From the NCBI GenBank assembly GCA_027047735.1, contig JALTUD010000018.1, positions 1 through 9,577 on the forward strand: 9,577 nt of DNA, in the 5' to 3' direction. This document shows positions 7,748 to 9,577 of the stretch, piece after piece (position 1 is the stretch's first letter; the number at the start of each line of letters is the position of its first letter). Both the position numbers and the translations under genes were made by a program. The DNA comes from Flavobacteriales bacterium. Its GTDB lineage: Bacteria; Bacteroidota; Bacteroidia; Flavobacteriales_D; Parvicellaceae. Below the pieces are notes generated by a model that did no database searches, had not been told where the DNA came from, and was given only the letters and a program-made list of their open reading frames with translations.

Positions 7748-8758
7748 TTATTCGTTCAGTTTTTTTCGTTCTATTCTTTCTCTAGCTTCTATTAAAGCTT
7801 GATGTAATTTCTTTTCTAAAATGTCTTTTGGAAGTAATTCCGTCCAATATTCAGCAACCATAATTCCATCCTTATGCATTTCAAGTAATTCTATTTGCTC
7901 TTTGCTCGCTTCTGCACAAAGAATTATTCCGATTGGAGAATTTTCTCCTTCTTGTTTTTCATATTTTTCGAGCCATTTTAAATACAATTCCATTTGCCCT
8001 TTGTATTTAGCCTTAAACTTATCAATTTTAAGTTCTATTGCTACTAATCTTTTCAATTTTCTATGATAAAATAAAAGGTCTAAATAAAAATCCTCTTCAT
8101 CTATAATCATTCTTTTTTGACGTTCAACGAATGTAAATCCATTTCCTAATTCGAGTAAGAATAATTCTAATTCTTTGAGTATGGCACTTTCTAAATCATT
8201 TTCTAAAAAGCCTTTTTTTAGGTCTAAGAAATCAAGCAAATAAGGGTCTTTTAAAAAACCTTTCTCAATTTTAGAACTATTTTGTATTTGTAAATCAGCA
8301 TTTTCTACTCGTTCAAAAACTTTTTTAGATATTTGTTTTCGTAAATTACGAATACTTAATTGGTTTTCAATTATCAGTTTCGCATAAAATTCTCTTTCTT
8401 CTTTAGTTTTTAAAGGTATTAATGTTATAAAATGAGACCAAGACAAATATCGTGACAGTGTAACGACATTCTCTAAATCGGGAAAGATTTCTGAAAATTG
8501 AACCATTCGTCTTAAATTCTTTTCATTAAAACTATTTCCAAATTCAAGAACTAATTTTCGTGACAGTGTAACGAGAATTTCCTTTCCATATTCAGCTCTT
8601 TTATTTTTAAGTATTTCTGAGGTAATTCTTTTTCCAATATGCCAATACATTACCGTTAAAGCTGAATTTGCTTGAACAACAAGTTGAGAGTTAGTTTTCT
8701 CAATGATATTAATAATATCAGATAAAATTGTTGAATTGTAAGAATTTCGTATTTCCAT
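7748..8758 (-). CDS. YhcG/DUF1016 family PDDEXK nuclease-domain protein
   Basis: A 336-residue soluble protein, full length for the family. The N-terminal helical part has the usual words MYWHIGKRI (37-45), YGKEILVTLSRKLVLEFG (57-74), FNEKNLRRMVQFSEIFP (77-93) and LSWSHFITLIPL (105-116). The C-terminal nuclease fold shows Asp227 (DLLFYHRKLKRLVAIELK), Glu242-Leu-Lys244 and downstream Gln255 in QMELYL, a complete PD-(D/E)xK set. Family members are presumed DNA nucleases and are often found near restriction or toxin-antitoxin genes; the biological role is not settled. Here it is alone, with its own -7 element, beyond the structured repeat. An in-frame 17-bp repeat lies inside it. Alternative view: a degraded defence-island remnant, but the frame is open. 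Confidence 0.9.
   Translation of the reverse strand: MEIRNSYNSTILSDIINIIEKTNSQLVVQANSALTVMYWHIGKRITSEILKNKRAEYGKEILVTLSRKLVLEFGNSFNEKNLRRMVQFSEIFPDLENVVTLSRYLSWSHFITLIPLKTKEEREFYAKLIIENQLSIRNLRKQISKKVFERVENADLQIQNSSKIEKGFLKDPYLLDFLDLKKGFLENDLESAILKELELFLLELGNGFTFVERQKRMIIDEEDFYLDLLFYHRKLKRLVAIELKIDKFKAKYKGQMELYLKWLEKYEKQEGENSPIGIILCAEASKEQIELLEMHKDGIMVAEYWTELLPKDILEKKLHQALIEARERIERKKLNE
8450..8466. repeat. 17-bp direct repeat, copy 1 (inside the yhcG-like gene)
   Basis: TCGTGACAGTGTAACGA is repeated exactly at 8558-8574, 108 bases (36 codons) away and in the same frame. Both copies encode VTLSR on the minus strand. The unit is itself a near palindrome (7-3-7 with one mismatch). Confidence 0.8.
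8558..8574. repeat. 17-bp direct repeat, copy 2 (inside the yhcG-like gene)
   Basis: Exact second copy of 8450-8466, encoding the VTLSR at residues 63-67; the other copy encodes VTLSR at 99-103. Confidence 0.8.
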
Positions 8759-8779
8759 TATTACCTATTAATTAAAAAC

Positions 8780-8787
8780 CAAAGATA
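8780..8787 (-). promoter_or_regulatory. TAnnTTTG (-7) element for the yhcG-like gene
   Basis: The minus strand reads TATCTTTG, 21 bases before the ATG at 8756-8758, giving a short leader. No TTG-type -33 box is seen upstream. Confidence 0.55.
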
Positions 8788-8939
8788 ATGTATAGGTCTT
8801 TAATTTCTGGTTTTGAGCGTATTTTTTTATGATGTGTAAAATGAGCAATAAGAAAATGAATTATAGTTTTTTAAACACAAAAGAAAATATTTGCTTACAT
8901 TCAAGACAACTATTAAAAAAATTACACATAAATATTCAA

Positions 8940-8947
8940 TACCTTTG
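8940..8947 (+). promoter_or_regulatory. TAnnTTTG (-7) element for arsS
   Basis: TACCTTTG matches the consensus and lies 43 bases before the ATG, with the ribosome-binding site between them. No clear -33 box. I saw no long palindrome in 8788-8990 that would serve as an ArsR operator. Confidence 0.55.
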
Positions 8948-8976
8948 TTGTCAGGTTTTACGAAAAATAAAGACCT

Positions 8977-8982
8977 AAGGAG
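8977..8982 (+). promoter_or_regulatory. Shine-Dalgarno AAGGAG of arsS
   Basis: AAGGAG eight bases before ATG 8991 fixes the arsS start. It is the only textbook ribosome-binding site in the window; most starts here lack one. Confidence 0.75.
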
Positions 8983-8990
8983 AAAAAAAT

Positions 8991-9577
8991 ATGCAAACAA
9001 AATCATTAAAAGCTCAAAACAAGGAAATATCAAATCCAAAACAGCAACTTGAAGTTTTGAATTTAAGCTCTCTTACTCGTTTTTCTGAAAAATTAAAAGA
9101 AGTCAAACAGTTTCCTTTAACCACAAAGCCGTTAGACGTTTTCCAGATAAACATCGGCTATATGTGCAATCAGGTATGCGAACATTGCCACGTAGATGCC
9201 GGCCCTGACCGCAAGGAAATAATGGACAAAGAAACCTTGCAAGACTGTTTGAATGCTATAAAAAAAACAAACGTTTCCACTGTTGACATTACAGGAGGAG
9301 CACCGGAAATGAATCCTCACTTCAGGTGGTTTATTGAAGAACTGACAAAATTAGATATTGAGGACATTATTGTTCGTTCCAACCTTACCATCATTGTATC
9401 CAATAAAAAATATTACGACCTACCCGACTTCTTTAAAAAGCATCAAATTTATCTAATATCTTCATTACCTTGTTACACCAAAGAAAATGTGGATAAGCAA
9501 AGAGGAAACGGTGTTTTTGACGCATCAATTAAAGCCTTAAAAATGTTAAACGCAGTCGGATACGGCAAGGAACAAAC
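8991..9577 (+). CDS. arsS: Arsenosugar biosynthesis radical SAM protein ArsS, N-terminal part (runs off the right edge)
   Basis: 195 codons are visible. After a polar N-terminal lead (about 45 residues) comes LDVFQINIGYMCNQVCEHCH, with the CxxxCxxC iron-sulfur ligands Cys59, Cys63 and Cys66 and the family-typical HVDAGPDRKE. VDITGGAPEMNPHFRWF (about residues 98-114) is the ArsS version of the SAM-binding GGE region, and RSNLTI and LISSLPCY follow. ArsS acts with the arsenic methyltransferase ArsM in converting methylated arsenic to arsenosugar precursors, probably by transferring an adenosyl-derived group. The C-terminal DUF3641 half lies outside the window. The start at ATG 8991 is backed by a strong AAGGAG. 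Neighbouring arsenic genes, if present, lie to the right. Confidence 0.93.
   Translation, partial: MQTKSLKAQNKEISNPKQQLEVLNLSSLTRFSEKLKEVKQFPLTTKPLDVFQINIGYMCNQVCEHCHVDAGPDRKEIMDKETLQDCLNAIKKTNVSTVDITGGAPEMNPHFRWFIEELTKLDIEDIIVRSNLTIIVSNKKYYDLPDFFKKHQIYLISSLPCYTKENVDKQRGNGVFDASIKALKMLNAVGYGKEQ

Noticed and set aside
7821..8066. 81-codon plus-strand open frame
   Set aside because: Antisense shadow of the YhcG-like gene's nuclease domain.
8450..8574. Two 17-bp repeats as a CRISPR array
   Set aside because: Only two short copies, in frame inside a protein-coding gene, with a spacing of 91 bases between copies.
8827..9320. Minus-strand open frames of 70 and 62 codons around the arsS start
   Set aside because: The first covers the arsS promoter region; the second is antisense to the clearly coding CxxxCxxC region of arsS.

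Overview
The window looks like a low-GC Bacteroidota chromosome, most likely Flavobacteriales. Several genes are preceded by TAnnTTTG (-7) promoter elements of the Bacteroidota type. Most starts lack a Shine-Dalgarno sequence (arsS is the exception). The CBS-domain gene next to nadK is a gene order I associate with this group. I cannot name a genus.

Layout: (1) 1-1050, minus strand: the 5' part of an NAD kinase gene (runs off the left edge) preceded by a small CBS-domain protein gene. (2) 1223-4834, plus strand: three tightly packed cell-surface glycan genes, namely a GT4 glycosyltransferase, an OafA-like acyltransferase and a Wzy/O-antigen-ligase-type membrane protein. (3) 4857-7482: a compact type II restriction-modification cassette on the minus strand, in the order regulator, cytosine-5 methyltransferase, endonuclease. 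It is bounded by a perfect 22-bp inverted repeat. The methyltransferase resembles M.HaeIII/M.NgoPII and the endonuclease resembles R.NgoPII, so the predicted target is GGCC. (4) 7483-7702: gene-free, highly structured DNA with a 12-bp-stem GC-rich hairpin. (5) 7748-8758, minus strand: a stand-alone YhcG/DUF1016 PDDEXK nuclease-like protein. (6) 8991 to the right edge, plus strand: the N-terminal part of the radical SAM protein ArsS (arsenosugar biosynthesis).

The most interesting signal is the boundary of the R-M unit. The cassette carries no recombinase or transposase, yet sits exactly between inverted copies of one 22-bp sequence. Outside the repeats lie GGGCGTT on the left and TCGGGCTATCCGC...CCCTAACGC on the right. 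These look like the two halves of one structured intergenic repeat of a kind I recall from flavobacterial genomes, so the cassette may be cargo placed inside the arm or loop of such a repeat. The regulator's -7 promoter element overlaps a TTGTCA-N5-TGACAA palindrome at its own start codon, a simple autorepression circuit that would delay endonuclease expression after entry into a new host. With the YhcG homologue just beyond the structured DNA, the 4.85-8.76 kb region reads as a small defence hotspot between a glycan locus and an arsenic-metabolism gene.
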